64,000 nt of DNA, from the NCBI RefSeq assembly GCF_006385135.1, contig NZ_CP041025.1, forward strand, positions 3,069,501-3,133,500. Direction: 5' to 3'. The stretch is from Paremcibacter congregatus. GTDB taxonomy: Bacteria; Pseudomonadota; Alphaproteobacteria; Sphingomonadales; Emcibacteraceae. Of this stretch, positions 1 through 9,414 are shown piece after piece; within the stretch, counting starts at the first letter, position 1, and every line of letters begins with the position of its first letter. A program made the translations under genes and the position numbers. Under the pieces are notes generated by a model that saw only the letters and a program-made list of their open reading frames with translations, was not told where the DNA came from and did no database searches.

Positions 1-199
1 CCACCGCCATCAGATCCGGCAATCCCAGCCCCGCGAGATGCGGATAGACCGTTTCAATTGATTGACCAGCCTTGCGATCCGCTGTCATCAAAACGATTTC
101 CACATGTGGATGACGCACCAGCAGACGGATAAGTTCCGCGCCAGTGTACCCGCTAGCGCCCAGGATTGCGGCTCTGATTTTTTTCGGAGATGTTGTCAT
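1..199 (-). CDS. argC: N-acetyl-gamma-glutamyl-phosphate reductase (5' part only)
   Basis: This is the N-terminal part of ArgC, the NADPH-dependent reductase of N-acetylglutamyl phosphate in arginine biosynthesis. The gene runs off the left edge of the window. Reading from the ATG at 199, the protein opens with a short tail, then [19 protein letters not shown], the Rossmann dinucleotide-binding GxxGxxG-type loop typical of ArgC, followed by a [13 protein letters not shown]-type strand. About 66 residues are visible. In many alphaproteobacteria argC lies directly downstream of rplM-rpsI. Here it is on the same strand as those genes but separated from them by a GGDEF/EAL-like gene. The catalytic Cys lies outside the window. 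Confidence 0.9.
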   Translation of the reverse strand, partial: MTTSPKKIRAAILGASGYTGAELIRLLVRHPHVEIVLMTADRKAGQSIETVYPHLAGLGLPDLMAV

Positions 200-305
200 A
201 ATGTGGTCCACGGTTCTAAATAAGCTGTATTTCCCCTATATAGGCTTCTTTGTCGTGAAATTCAAAATGATCTGTGGAAAAAATAACTTTTCAGGAAACA
301 ATATA

Positions 306-1622
306 TCACTTTGCCACCAGATCCTGCCAGGTCACCCGTGTCATATGCCCCGGGATATCCACATAAGGCCCGATCATATCGCCCGAGAGAAAATTCACAC
401 CGATTTCCTTCGACAAAATAAGATCCTCTTCCGTTTTGATATTTTGCAGAGCCGTGTAGATGTGCAATTTTCGACACTTGCCGACGAACAGGGCCAGCTG
501 TTTCCAATAGGCCGTCGGATTGACGGGCTTGTCCGGATAAGTCAAACTCAGGCCCTTCACCCCGCACTCATGGTAATAGCTGACATTCTGCGGTATATGA
601 TCGCAGGCGACCACCACCCCCCGTGAATAGGCCATCAGACTTGAGATGATGAAACGCAATTTGGTTTCCGGCACCCCGTCCGGAAAATTAATCAGGGTGA
701 ACGAAATATATTTATGCAGCGCGACGGGGATCACCTTGCAGCGCGACAGAAACCCCTGCAACATGTCCGTATTAAACAAGGTTTCATAACAAATCGGCAG
801 CGAGAAGATCGCCCTGAAATTATTCTGAAACAGATCATCCATGGTTGTGATGGTCTCGATCATCACCATATAATCCATACCGATCATGGCTTCGATGCAA
901 CTGGGGTCGGCCAGAACCTCGTAGCCCCGGCTGATATTCTTGTATCGATCAATACTTTGTGTATTCACTATGTACGTTGATATTGCCTGATTTCGGACAT
1001 CCCATATCGGCCGGTACACAACCTCATAAGGCAGTTCCTGCAATGGCGAAGCAGACTGAAAATTTGTTCCACCCTGGCTTGCCTGCCGGATTTCCTCTTC
1101 CGCTTCCTCGACACTGATATCTTTATAGATACTGTCTACGCCTTTTTCTTCAAACAGCATCTCGCCCTTACTGCGGCCGACAGCCGTCTTGACCGTGAGA
1201 CAATCGGTATCCGCAGACCCCAGATATATTTCCGTAAGCTCCCGCAGAATGTTCGAGCAGATCAGCCGTGATCCAGCCTCAGACAAACGGGAGAACACCA
1301 CGATATGCTCATCATCGGAACGGGAAAAAAACACATCATCTTCGGCGATATGACTATTAACAATTTTAGTGAGATTTTCCAGTATTCGACTTCTCAGTCC
1401 GGGCCACTTGTCGCCCAGTTTGAGCTTTAACGCCTCTAGCCCGAGAAGATGCACCCGCCCCGAATCGACCAGGTCACTGTTGGAAATAATCCGTTCAAGC
1501 TTGCGTTCTGCATCACTGTAGCATTTTAGGATTTTGGGTTTTTTGTGCTGCGTCGGTGCGATACTCTTCTGAAACCCCGCGCTTATAAACTTTAGTAATC
1601 CGGCCATAACCCTCTTTACCAC
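306..1622 (-). CDS. degenerate GGDEF/EAL-like protein
   Basis: A 438-residue soluble protein. The first ~190 residues resemble a degenerate GGDEF/PAS-type fold without a GGDEF motif. Residues ~200-430 resemble an EAL phosphodiesterase domain: a YRPIWDVRNQAIST strand like the YQPI-D start of EAL domains, GYEVL (EVL at 235-237) where EAL is expected, and a C-terminal GVNFLSGDMIGPYVDIP like the GcdyaQGyyfg-P end. The acidic metal-binding residues of active EAL enzymes are not evident, so it is probably inactive and may bind c-di-GMP or a protein partner. It sits between rpsI and argC. The domain call rests on pattern resemblance only. A short inverted repeat precedes the start. Confidence 0.6.
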   Translation of the reverse strand: MVKRVMAGLLKFISAGFQKSIAPTQHKKPKILKCYSDAERKLERIISNSDLVDSGRVHLLGLEALKLKLGDKWPGLRSRILENLTKIVNSHIAEDDVFFSRSDDEHIVVFSRLSEAGSRLICSNILRELTEIYLGSADTDCLTVKTAVGRSKGEMLFEEKGVDSIYKDISVEEAEEEIRQASQGGTNFQSASPLQELPYEVVYRPIWDVRNQAISTYIVNTQSIDRYKNISRGYEVLADPSCIEAMIGMDYMVMIETITTMDDLFQNNFRAIFSLPICYETLFNTDMLQGFLSRCKVIPVALHKYISFTLINFPDGVPETKLRFIISSLMAYSRGVVVACDHIPQNVSYYHECGVKGLSLTYPDKPVNPTAYWKQLALFVGKCRKLHIYTALQNIKTEEDLILSKEIGVNFLSGDMIGPYVDIPGHMTRVTWQDLVAK

Positions 1623-1633
1623 CCTTAAAAAAT

Positions 1634-1652
1634 AGACGTCATACAGACGTCT
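1634..1652. repeat. short inverted repeat upstream of the EAL-like gene
   Basis: AGACGTC (1634-1640) and GACGTCT (1646-1652) form a 7-bp inverted repeat with a 5-nt loop, 12 nt upstream of the ATG at 1622. It could be an operator or a hairpin in the leader. No regulator is implied by the sequence alone. Confidence 0.4.
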
Positions 1653-1765
1653 TCCATCGGAACATATATGCAGGACTGCATATCGTGCAAGTTTAGCGCC
1701 CGAGTGTTAAGAATTCTCTAATATTACAATTCAGCCCCCTGTTCTTCTCCTCTATGATGACCTAC

Positions 1766-1797
1766 AAAAAAAGGCCGCCCCAAGCGGAGCGACCTTC
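1766..1797 (-). terminator. rho-independent terminator of rplM-rpsI
   Basis: On the minus strand GGTCGCTCC pairs with GGGGCGGCC (two G-U pairs) around a GCTT loop and runs into a T tract. It lies about 35 nt after the rpsI stop, so it separates the ribosomal-protein operon from the EAL-like gene downstream. Confidence 0.85.
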
Positions 1798-1831
1798 TGT
1801 AATCTTTTGTGCAGGAGAACCCTGCAAAACC

Positions 1832-2347
1832 TTAACGTTTGGAGAACTGGAAGCTACGACGCGCTTTCGCTTTACCGTATTTCTTACGTTCAACCACACG
1901 TGCATCGCGGGTCATGAAGCCAGCAGCTTTCAGGGCCGGACGCAAGGCAGGTTCGTAGTATGTCAAAGCCTTGGAGATACCATGACGAACGGCGCCAGCC
2001 TGGCCGGACAAACCGCCGCCCTTGACTGTGGCGACAACATCAAACTGTCCAACACGTGACGTCACGTCAAATGTCTGGTTCACAATCATCCGCAGTGTTG
2101 GGCGGGCGAAGTAAACAGCCTGATCACGACCATTGACGATGATTTTACCAGTACCCGGTTTCAGCCAAACGCGGGCGACCGCGTCTTTACGTTTTCCGGT
2201 TGCGTAGGAACGGCCCTGGGAATCGATCTTTGGCTCAACAACTTCGGCTTCTTCACCGGCTTCACCGGCTGTTACAGCAGCGGCTGTCGCTTTGGCTTCC
2301 AAGGTAATGTCCTTGAGATCGTCCAGCGTTTTCTTTTCGTCAGCCAT
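1832..2347 (-). CDS. rpsI: 30S ribosomal protein S9
   Basis: Ribosomal protein S9 of the small subunit; its C-terminal tail reaches the P-site tRNA. The 171 residues include an N-terminal acidic Ala/Glu-rich extension of about 40 residues, common in alphaproteobacterial S9. Next comes the core [18 protein letters not shown], where the family's GRRK-type signature is seen. The universal basic tail is at the end, with RSFQFSKR standing where most S9 proteins have QFSKR. The ATG overlaps the rplM stop as TAATG, so the two genes are translationally coupled. A strong terminator follows. Confidence 0.97.
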   Translation of the reverse strand: MADEKKTLDDLKDITLEAKATAAAVTAGEAGEEAEVVEPKIDSQGRSYATGKRKDAVARVWLKPGTGKIIVNGRDQAVYFARPTLRMIVNQTFDVTSRVGQFDVVATVKGGGLSGQAGAVRHGISKALTYYEPALRPALKAAGFMTRDARVVERKKYGKAKARRSFQFSKR

Positions 2348-2814
2348 TATGCACGACTCCTTGTATTCTTGATATTCATTGCCGCAACATCAATAACCTC
2401 TGGGTTCTGAGCCGCGTGGCTATGTTCCGCACCAACAAAGACGCGCAGGTTTTTCATCACGGCGTTACCGAGAGGACCACTTGGGATCATGCGCTTGACA
2501 GCTTTGGTAACAACACGCTCGGCATGTTCGCCTTCAAGCAGCTCGCGGGCTGTGCGTTGTTTGATGCCTCCAGGATGGCCGGTATGCCAGTAATAGATCT
2601 TGTCATCCATTTTTTTACCGGACAGTTTCACTTTCTCGGCATTGATCACGATGATGTTGTCACCACAATCCATGTGAGGAGTGTAAGAGGGCTTATGTTT
2701 ACCGCGCAGACGAGTGGCAATGAGCGCCGCCAGACGACCGAGGACAATACCTTCGGCATCAATGACGAACCATTTTTTCTCAATGTCTGCTGGTGTTGCA
2801 GAAAAGGTTTTCAT
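2347..2814 (-). CDS. rplM: 50S ribosomal protein L13
   Basis: Ribosomal protein L13, an early-assembling 50S protein. The 155 residues match the family over their full length. Seen are the N-terminal [19 protein letters not shown], the basic [17 protein letters not shown] segment, and the [26 protein letters not shown] block near the C terminus. It is the first gene of the rplM-rpsI operon, and its TAA shares a base with the rpsI ATG. The ~300-bp region upstream is shared with the divergent metY and must hold the operon promoter. Confidence 0.97.
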   Translation of the reverse strand: MKTFSATPADIEKKWFVIDAEGIVLGRLAALIATRLRGKHKPSYTPHMDCGDNIIVINAEKVKLSGKKMDDKIYYWHTGHPGGIKQRTARELLEGEHAERVVTKAVKRMIPSGPLGNAVMKNLRVFVGAEHSHAAQNPEVIDVAAMNIKNTRSRA

Positions 2815-3025
2815 TTAACAATCCTTAATTCAAATTCAACGCAGTATTAAATCAACCTAATTCCGACTTTAAGTCTGGCATGACAGGGCAAAATTTATTA
2901 CCTTGACCACAGACTTCATCTGAACGACAACAGACTTATTCCACGTCACAAAACGAGGGCAATATGCCAGCGTTTGAAAGAATGTCAATGGAAATAATCG
3001 TTATAAATTCAGTTGCTTACAATAA

Positions 3026-3041
3026 TGGTATTATAATACCA
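3026..3041. promoter_or_regulatory. perfect 16-bp palindrome upstream of metY
   Basis: TGGTATTATAATACCA is a perfect 16-bp palindrome about 70 nt before the metY ATG, in the rplM/metY divergent region. Its size and position suit a dimeric repressor operator for a sulfur/methionine gene. The cognate regulator is not in this window and the role is inferred. Confidence 0.5.
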
Positions 3042-3111
3042 CCCAATAAGTCACTTAAATTGAACTATTTTTAACAAGACCACGCAACCCTATAAAAAGG
3101 ACACGCCACAA

Positions 3112-4398
<1,287 letters not shown>

Positions 4399-4404
4399 AA
4401 AAAC

Positions 4405-4447
4405 TTAAAGGCCCTGGCACAATATTTCCGGGGCCTTTAATCTTGTT
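4405..4447 (+). terminator. terminator of metY
   Basis: TTAAAGGCCC (4405-4414) and GGGCCTTTAA (4431-4440) form a perfect 10-bp stem followed by a T-rich tail, 7 nt after the metY stop. Confidence 0.85.
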
Positions 4448-4478
4448 TTCTCCAACCACTCAACAATTGTTTTATATG

Positions 4479-4506
4479 TTGCCGTATATATTTAATTATA
4501 TATACT
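4479..4506 (+). promoter_or_regulatory. sigma-70-type promoter of the csgG-like operon
   Basis: TTGCCG (4479-4484), a 16-bp spacer, and TATACT (4501-4506) form a good housekeeping-type promoter about 90 nt before the start of the CsgG-like gene. Confidence 0.5.
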
Positions 4507-4596
4507 GAAACCTAAGTAAGTGTTGGGGTTAGTATCTACCATAATAGTAAAAAGCAGCTATCTCTAACAAAATTAATATGCATTGTGGAGATACCT

Positions 4597-5523
4597 ATGC
4601 GCCATAAAAGATACACCTTTCGCGCTATAATCGTGGCACTTTCGTTACTATTGATTTCACCTATATCCTCTTCTTTCGCTGAAACCCAACAGATAGCAAA
4701 GCCATCTGGGAAGAAGCTAAAGTTGAAAGTTGCCATTGGTCGATTCACAAACGAGACTAATTATGGCAAGAGCCTTTTGCGGGACAACGAGCTTGACCCG
4801 CTTGGCAAACAAGCCGCAGATATTCTCACAGCTTATCTGACTAAATCAGAAAGCTTTCTTATATTCGAACGACCCGACCTTAACAAAATAATGAAAGAAC
4901 AAAAACATACCGGTGGGTCCAATATCATCGGTGTTGATACCCTTATCGTCGGCTCTGTCATTGAATTTGGTCGTTCAACGGATGGTAAAAGAGGTATCTT
5001 TAATAAAAAGAAAGTTCAAAAAGCACATGCTAAGGTAGCCATTCGCCTAGTCGATGTAAGAACCGGACTGGTATTTCATTCCGCAACTGGTTCTGGAGAA
5101 GCTACAACAGCCACATCAACCGTCCTTGGGGTAGGCAGTACTGCAAAGTATGATGCATCTCTCAATGACAAGGCAATTTCAATCGCGATTGAAGATCTAA
5201 TCGAAGAACTGGTGACGCAGCTCTCTGGTCGCACCTGGAAAACGGACATCCTAAAAGTCGCGGGAACGACCGCTTATATTTCCGGGGGAAAAAGGCAAGG
5301 ATTGAAAATAGGTGATACCCTCATTGTCATGAAGCAAGGCGAGGTAATCACCAGCAATCAATCAGGCTTTGATATTACTCTGCCGGCCGAAAAAATTGGT
5401 GAATTGAAAGTAGTCTCTCTTTTTGGAGACAATGAGACCACTGAAGGTGCCGTCACTAAAATCATTTCCGGTACACTTACTGAAGGACGTCCTGAGGGCC
5501 TCTTTGTAACAATTGAAAAATAA
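4597..5523 (+). CDS. CsgG/HfaB-like outer-membrane assembly protein
   Basis: A 308-residue CsgG-family protein. CsgG-type proteins form outer-membrane secretion channels or related periplasmic scaffolds. Seen are a signal peptide ending near SSSFA, the family strand KVAIGRFTNET, then AADILTAYLTKSESFLIFERPDLNKIMKEQK, typical of the CsgG N-terminal region, and VKVAIRLVDVRTGLVFHSATGSGEA. The signal has no lipobox Cys, unlike the E. coli lipoprotein CsgG. A GTG lies 12 nt upstream in frame, but GTGGAG then acts as the ribosome site for the ATG at 4597, so that start is preferred. It heads an operon with three lipoproteins. Composition is AT-richer than in the neighbours. The transported or anchored substrate is unknown. 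Confidence 0.8.
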   Translation: MRHKRYTFRAIIVALSLLLISPISSSFAETQQIAKPSGKKLKLKVAIGRFTNETNYGKSLLRDNELDPLGKQAADILTAYLTKSESFLIFERPDLNKIMKEQKHTGGSNIIGVDTLIVGSVIEFGRSTDGKRGIFNKKKVQKAHAKVAIRLVDVRTGLVFHSATGSGEATTATSTVLGVGSTAKYDASLNDKAISIAIEDLIEELVTQLSGRTWKTDILKVAGTTAYISGGKRQGLKIGDTLIVMKQGEVITSNQSGFDITLPAEKIGELKVVSLFGDNETTEGAVTKIISGTLTEGRPEGLFVTIEK

Positions 5524-5535
5524 TAGGGGCATATT

Positions 5536-5832
5536 ATGAGACAACTTTTTATCATCACTTTACTCACTTTATTGTCTGCTTGCGGCAGCATGCCCAAACA
5601 TGCAGATATAAGGTCTGATGACCGTCCAACCATATATATTGACAAATCCGGAATCGGATCAGAGATTCATATAGATGGACAATATTTGGGGCTTGTAAAC
5701 AAAGACCGTCAAACTTTTGCTACGACGCCAGGCAAACATGACATTAAGATCATTTCACCTTCTGGGACAATTACCAAAAAAACAATTTTTGTTCAGGGTA
5801 ATACCAGAAGAGAAATAACACCAAATCAATAA
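5536..5832 (+). CDS. small PEGA-like lipoprotein
   Basis: A 98-residue predicted lipoprotein. The signal MRQLFIITLLTLLSAC ends in an LSAC lipobox. The mature part, with IHIDGQYLGLVNKDRQTFATTPGKHDIKI, has the pattern of a PEGA domain: a short beta unit with a G-x-x-x-G turn and P-G-x-H near its end. It starts 12 nt after the csgG-like stop behind an AGGGG ribosome site and is AT-rich like the rest of the operon. The usual csgG/DUF4810/DUF799 set does not, as far as I know, include this gene, so it is an extra member. Function unknown; probably periplasmic and membrane-anchored. Confidence 0.7.
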   Translation: MRQLFIITLLTLLSACGSMPKHADIRSDDRPTIYIDKSGIGSEIHIDGQYLGLVNKDRQTFATTPGKHDIKIISPSGTITKKTIFVQGNTRREITPNQ

Positions 5833-5861
5833 AATAATAATTTCAAATTGAGGGTTTAGCT

Positions 5862-6275
5862 ATGAGATTTATTAAAAAATCGCACACTAAAGCAGTCGCT
5901 GCTGTCTGCTTATCTGCATTAATATCGGGTTGTGGCGTCAAAACCATGTATGAATGGGATGGCTACAGCAGCCATCTTCTTTCCTATTATAAACACCCTG
6001 AAGAACTGCAAAAATTTTCAGAAAAACTTTATGATGGAATACAAAAGGCAGAAGAAACAAATACAGTTCCACCAGGAATTTATGCGGAATATGGGTATGT
6101 GCAACTTGCTATGAATGACATGTCCACAGCCGCCCTTTATTTCACAAAAGAAAAAGAAAAATGGCCTGAATCTGCTTACCTAATGGATAAAGCTTTAGGG
6201 AAAATAGCAAAAATGCCATCCGATGAAACAACAGACATCCAAGAAACCAATGAAACTGCAGGGGCAACCAAATGA
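5862..6275 (+). CDS. DUF4810 family lipoprotein
   Basis: A 137-residue lipoprotein of the DUF4810 family. The signal ends at LISGC (lipobox). The mature start MYEWDGYSSHLLSYYKHPEE matches the family's Y-W-G-Y-s-x-x-L-Y opening. PPGIYAEYGYVQLAMNDMSTAALYF looks like a TPR-type helix pair. It sits between the PEGA-like and DUF799 genes and overlaps DUF799 by 4 nt (ATGA), so the two are coupled. Genes of this family are found with csgG-like and DUF799 genes in Neisseria (next to the GNA1162 gene) and many gammaproteobacteria. The molecular role is not established; a part in an outer-membrane CsgG-type complex is inferred from the context. Confidence 0.8.
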   Translation: MRFIKKSHTKAVAAVCLSALISGCGVKTMYEWDGYSSHLLSYYKHPEELQKFSEKLYDGIQKAEETNTVPPGIYAEYGYVQLAMNDMSTAALYFTKEKEKWPESAYLMDKALGKIAKMPSDETTDIQETNETAGATK

Positions 6276-7081
6276 GAAATTTCAAAACAATAGCTATCCT
6301 TCTCTTTTCTTGCGCCTTGACTGCGTGTGCCGCAACACCCAATTCCAAAGACTATACTTCCTTTGCAACAGCAGATCCCCATTCCATTTTGATCGTTCCT
6401 GTAATTAATCATTCAGAAGAAGCCGAAGCACCTGACTTGTTCCTGACGACCCTCGCTATTCCTCTGGCTGAACGCGGGTACTATGTCTTCCCCACCAATA
6501 TGGTGAAAGACATGATGGAAAAAGACGGCTTGGCGGATGCCCATATGGTTCACTCTGCCAATACCACAAGACTAGCTGAACTCTTTGGTGCTGACAGCGT
6601 CATTTATGTTGAGATTCTGCAATGGGAATCAAAGTATAATGTATTGGCTTCTGGCGTACAGGTTCATTTCCTCTACACCATTAAAGACGGGCGTTCAGGC
6701 TCTCTTTTATGGCAGGATGAAGAAAACTTCTATTTTAATAAATCATCGAGCTCAGGTAATATATTTGCTGATCTTATCGTAAATGCTGTTACTGCTGCAG
6801 TTGATAACGCAAGTTCTGACTACACGCCGGTCGCTCATGCCGCCAATGCAACTGCTCTCTTGCGTGAAGGCCAAGGTATCCCCGCAGGCCCATACTCCGC
6901 ACGGTATAAAAAAGATAGTGCTCAATTCCCCAGCAGCGGTACGGGTCGGTTAACTGATGCAACATCAACTGCCATCTCCTATAACGCGGACCCAAACGCT
7001 AATCTAAGAGAAGTTCCAGAAGAAGGTGCTCCTGAAGAAAAGTCTGAAGAAGCAGCCCCTGCGGAAGGTGTTGAAAAATAA
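6272..7081 (+). CDS. DUF799 (GNA1162-like) lipoprotein
   Basis: A 269-residue lipoprotein of the DUF799 family, relatives of the meningococcal antigen GNA1162. The signal ends at ALTAC (lipobox). Residues ~25-170 form the conserved domain: DPHSILIVPVINHSEEAEAP, a strand with PLAERGYYVFP, then LAELFGADSVIYVEILQWESKY and an LYTIKDGRSGSLLWQ strand. The C-terminal ~40 residues are acidic, Glu/Pro/Ala-rich and probably disordered. It is the last gene of the operon and its start overlaps the DUF4810 stop. The fold is related to the TolB/CsgG N-terminal fold, so it may pack against the CsgG-like protein. A strong terminator follows. Confidence 0.83.
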   Translation: MRNFKTIAILLFSCALTACAATPNSKDYTSFATADPHSILIVPVINHSEEAEAPDLFLTTLAIPLAERGYYVFPTNMVKDMMEKDGLADAHMVHSANTTRLAELFGADSVIYVEILQWESKYNVLASGVQVHFLYTIKDGRSGSLLWQDEENFYFNKSSSSGNIFADLIVNAVTAAVDNASSDYTPVAHAANATALLREGQGIPAGPYSARYKKDSAQFPSSGTGRLTDATSTAISYNADPNANLREVPEEGAPEEKSEEAAPAEGVEK

Positions 7082-7109
7082 TCTGGATTAAGCTCTAAAA
7101 TCTTATGCG

Positions 7110-7148
7110 GCCCGAACGGAATTTAATTTTTCTGTTCGGGCTTTTTTT
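7110..7148 (+). terminator. terminator of the csgG-like operon
   Basis: GCCCGAACGGA (7110-7120) pairs with TCTGTTCGGGC (7131-7141) and is followed by seven T. The tail touches the stop codon of the convergent cutA. Confidence 0.85.
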
Positions 7149-7473
7149 ATGCCTCATCACCACATACTTCCCCAACCCATTTCAGATAGTCTTCATGGCC
7201 TGCCGTAATATCCCATTGCACGATACAGGGTGTGTCATAAGGATGCAGTTCTGTAATGCGGGTGATGGCGGCGGCGGCCTTGCGACGCGGGGTTTTGATA
7301 AACATCGCAACCTCCGGGTCTTCACAGACCTTCCCTTGCCATCTGTAAAGCGAGGTCATCTCTACCGTGATATTGGCGCAGGCAATCAGCTTCTCCGTCA
7401 ATAAACGACGACCAATATCCACCGCGGCCTGACGCGTCGGACATGTTACGTAAAGGGTACAGCATTCTGTCAC
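7147..7473 (-). CDS. cutA: divalent cation tolerance protein CutA
   Basis: CutA1 is a small trimeric, PII-like protein linked to copper tolerance; its exact role is debated. From the GTG at 7473 the product is 108 residues, the family norm. Seen are the TLYVTCPTRQAAVDIGRRLLTEKLIACANI opening (split here as TLYVTCP and LIACANI), the YRWQGK motif, EVAMFIKT, and HPYDTPCIVQWDI. A longer reading frame extends upstream into ctaA, but a perfect AGGAGG lies 5 nt before this GTG (minus strand, 7479-7484), which decides the start. It lies 28 nt after ctaA and is probably co-transcribed with it. Confidence 0.9.
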   Translation of the reverse strand: MTECCTLYVTCPTRQAAVDIGRRLLTEKLIACANITVEMTSLYRWQGKVCEDPEVAMFIKTPRRKAAAAITRITELHPYDTPCIVQWDITAGHEDYLKWVGEVCGDEA

Positions 7474-7501
7474 CTGAACCTCCTGTTCGCTGTTTGCCTG
7501 A

Positions 7502-8518
7502 TCACCCTTTGGCGCGGCGCAACGCATACAGCGCCGCCGACAAAGTGACCAGCGCCCCGGCCTGATGCAATGCCGCCAGCGGGATCGGCACAACATGGAT
7601 CAAGGTCAGAACGCCCAACGTCACCTGCCCCAACAGACTGAACAGCATCAGATAGCCCGCGATCCGCACCACAATATGATTATCCTGACGCAAGCGATAC
7701 CAGACGTAAAGCCCGAGCAGTGTAATGACATAAGCCAGCATACGATGGTTAAACTGCACGGTCATAATATCTTCAAATGCGCTCATATACCACGGTGTCA
7801 TGCCATAGACATCCGCCGGAATAAGCCGGCCCTCCATCATCGGCCAGCTGTTGTAAACCATACCGGCGTTGAGCCCCGCCACCAGTCCTCCGAGCAGAAT
7901 TTGCAGAAAAATCAATCCGATTAAAACCCGCAGCGGCCCGATCGGACGCGGACGGGTCGCCTCGCATCGGGACATCACCAACCCGGACGCCACCCAGAAA
8001 ACATACAGATAAATCAGCACCGCCAGCCCCAGGTGCGCCGTCAGACGATAATGGCTGACGTCCGGATGATCAACAAGCCCGCTTTTCACCATCCACCAGC
8101 CCAGCAGCCCCTGCAGTCCCCCGAGAACGAACATTGCCCAGAGCTTGGGCTGGAGAGAGCCAGACACCTTGCCTTTCACCAGAAACAGGACGAAGGGGAT
8201 AAAAAACACAATCCCGATCAGACGCCCCAGCAGCCGATGACTATATTCCCAATAAAAAATATTCTTGAATTCATCAAGACCCATGCCGTGATTAACTTTT
8301 TGGTATTCAGGATATTGTTTATAGGCCTCAAATTCCTTGAGCCAGGCCGCATCACTGAGCGGCGGTAAAATGCCGGTAACAGGGCGCCAGTCCACCATGC
8401 TCAGACCGGATTCTGTCAGACGGGTCACGCCGCCAACAATAACCATGCAAAAAATCATTGCACAGACGAAGAATAACCAATTCGCAATCTGCCGATTATT
8501 TCTATTTGTCCAAGACAT
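7502..8518 (-). CDS. ctaA: heme A synthase (Cox15/CtaA)
   Basis: Heme A synthase oxidises the C8 methyl of heme O to the formyl group of heme A for aa3-type cytochrome oxidase. At 338 residues with about eight membrane helices it is the long alphaproteobacterial/mitochondrial Cox15 type. Seen are the TRLTESGLSMVDWRPVTG loop and the conserved histidines in YWEYSHRLLGRL, DVSHYRLTAHLG, QFNHRMLAY and ALHQAGAL, which ligate hemes in this family. It is followed on the same strand by cutA. Its presence implies a heme-aa3 terminal oxidase and aerobic respiration. Confidence 0.93.
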   Translation of the reverse strand: MSWTNRNNRQIANWLFFVCAMIFCMVIVGGVTRLTESGLSMVDWRPVTGILPPLSDAAWLKEFEAYKQYPEYQKVNHGMGLDEFKNIFYWEYSHRLLGRLIGIVFFIPFVLFLVKGKVSGSLQPKLWAMFVLGGLQGLLGWWMVKSGLVDHPDVSHYRLTAHLGLAVLIYLYVFWVASGLVMSRCEATRPRPIGPLRVLIGLIFLQILLGGLVAGLNAGMVYNSWPMMEGRLIPADVYGMTPWYMSAFEDIMTVQFNHRMLAYVITLLGLYVWYRLRQDNHIVVRIAGYLMLFSLLGQVTLGVLTLIHVVPIPLAALHQAGALVTLSAALYALRRAKG

Positions 8519-8699
8519 TTTTTCCCTTTTAAACTTACAATCAACCTGGGTTCGTATTTCGGCTTCTCAATTTGGCGACATACTAACCGAAATTGCCGCG
8601 ACGTACATTGTTTTTCTGAGCCGGAAGGATAGATACAATTTGAATAAAAAGTCTGGAAAAATCTAATAATTGTTAATATTTTTCTGACATTATTAGTTA

Positions 8700-9329
8700 A
8701 TGGTTATATATTTAAACAGTTGCGTAGATTGTGTCGCCCGGATCAAACATACCGGATCCCGTCTTCTGTATATAATTTTGAGCATAATTCTGTTTATTAT
8801 TCCCCCCCAACAGGTAATGGCCGGCCTCACCCCGCAAACCGCATCCCTCGGCATGCTTCCCCTCCATCAGGCGGAATCTCTGACCCCTTCCCTGATCACC
8901 GCCTATAAGGGATTTATCCTGCCATCAGGACGGAAAATCGTCCTGACGGCAGACCTTTCCGGCGTCCAAAAGGATGATTTTATCACAAGTATGATTTCCA
9001 CGATGGAGTATCACAAGCGCAAGCACCTCTTCGGCCTTGGCGTGACCGGCAAGATAATGATGCCGGTGCTGCAGCAAAACAGCTGGAGCCTCAGCTTCAA
9101 TGGCACCATCACGGGAGCGCAACATGAAGTGATCCCGCAGGACCAACGCAACCGCTGGAATCTGGAATTTCAGGTCGGCGGACAGGCCAACTTTCATATT
9201 ACGCCCGCCCTCAATTTCGCTGTTGGCGCCTATCAATATCGCATCATTAATCATAATGAATTCGAAAACCCCAAACGGGCCTTTACCCGAAGCCACGGCG
9301 GCTTCGCCACGCTGCAACTGCATTTCTGA
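8700..9329 (+). CDS. secreted or outer-membrane protein of unknown function
   Basis: I do not recognise a family. The 209-residue product has a hydrophobic signal at ~20-41 ending near VMA-GLTP. The rest alternates polar and hydrophobic residues in strands rich in Gly, Asn and aromatics, as in LFGLGVTGKIMMPVLQQNSW and LNFAVGAYQYRIINHNEF. It ends in LQLHF, a terminal Phe as in outer-membrane beta-barrel proteins. This suggests a small barrel or periplasmic beta protein. No clear ribosome site precedes the ATG at 8700 and the upstream DNA is AT-rich. It stands alone, divergent from ctaA. The coding pattern (GC-rich third positions) supports a real gene. Confidence 0.6.
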   Translation: MVIYLNSCVDCVARIKHTGSRLLYIILSIILFIIPPQQVMAGLTPQTASLGMLPLHQAESLTPSLITAYKGFILPSGRKIVLTADLSGVQKDDFITSMISTMEYHKRKHLFGLGVTGKIMMPVLQQNSWSLSFNGTITGAQHEVIPQDQRNRWNLEFQVGGQANFHITPALNFAVGAYQYRIINHNEFENPKRAFTRSHGGFATLQLHF

Positions 9330-9414
9330 CACAGGCAGAATGCATATTGATCTTTGGCGGGAAAAGACTATCTTTAGCCACAACACCCAACGTCTTTAAC
9401 AACAAGCAGTCCGC

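Noticed and set aside
2815-3111. SAM-type riboswitch upstream of metY
   Set aside because: I could not find the SAM-II-like pseudoknot or SAM-I core; only the palindrome at 3026-3041 stands out.
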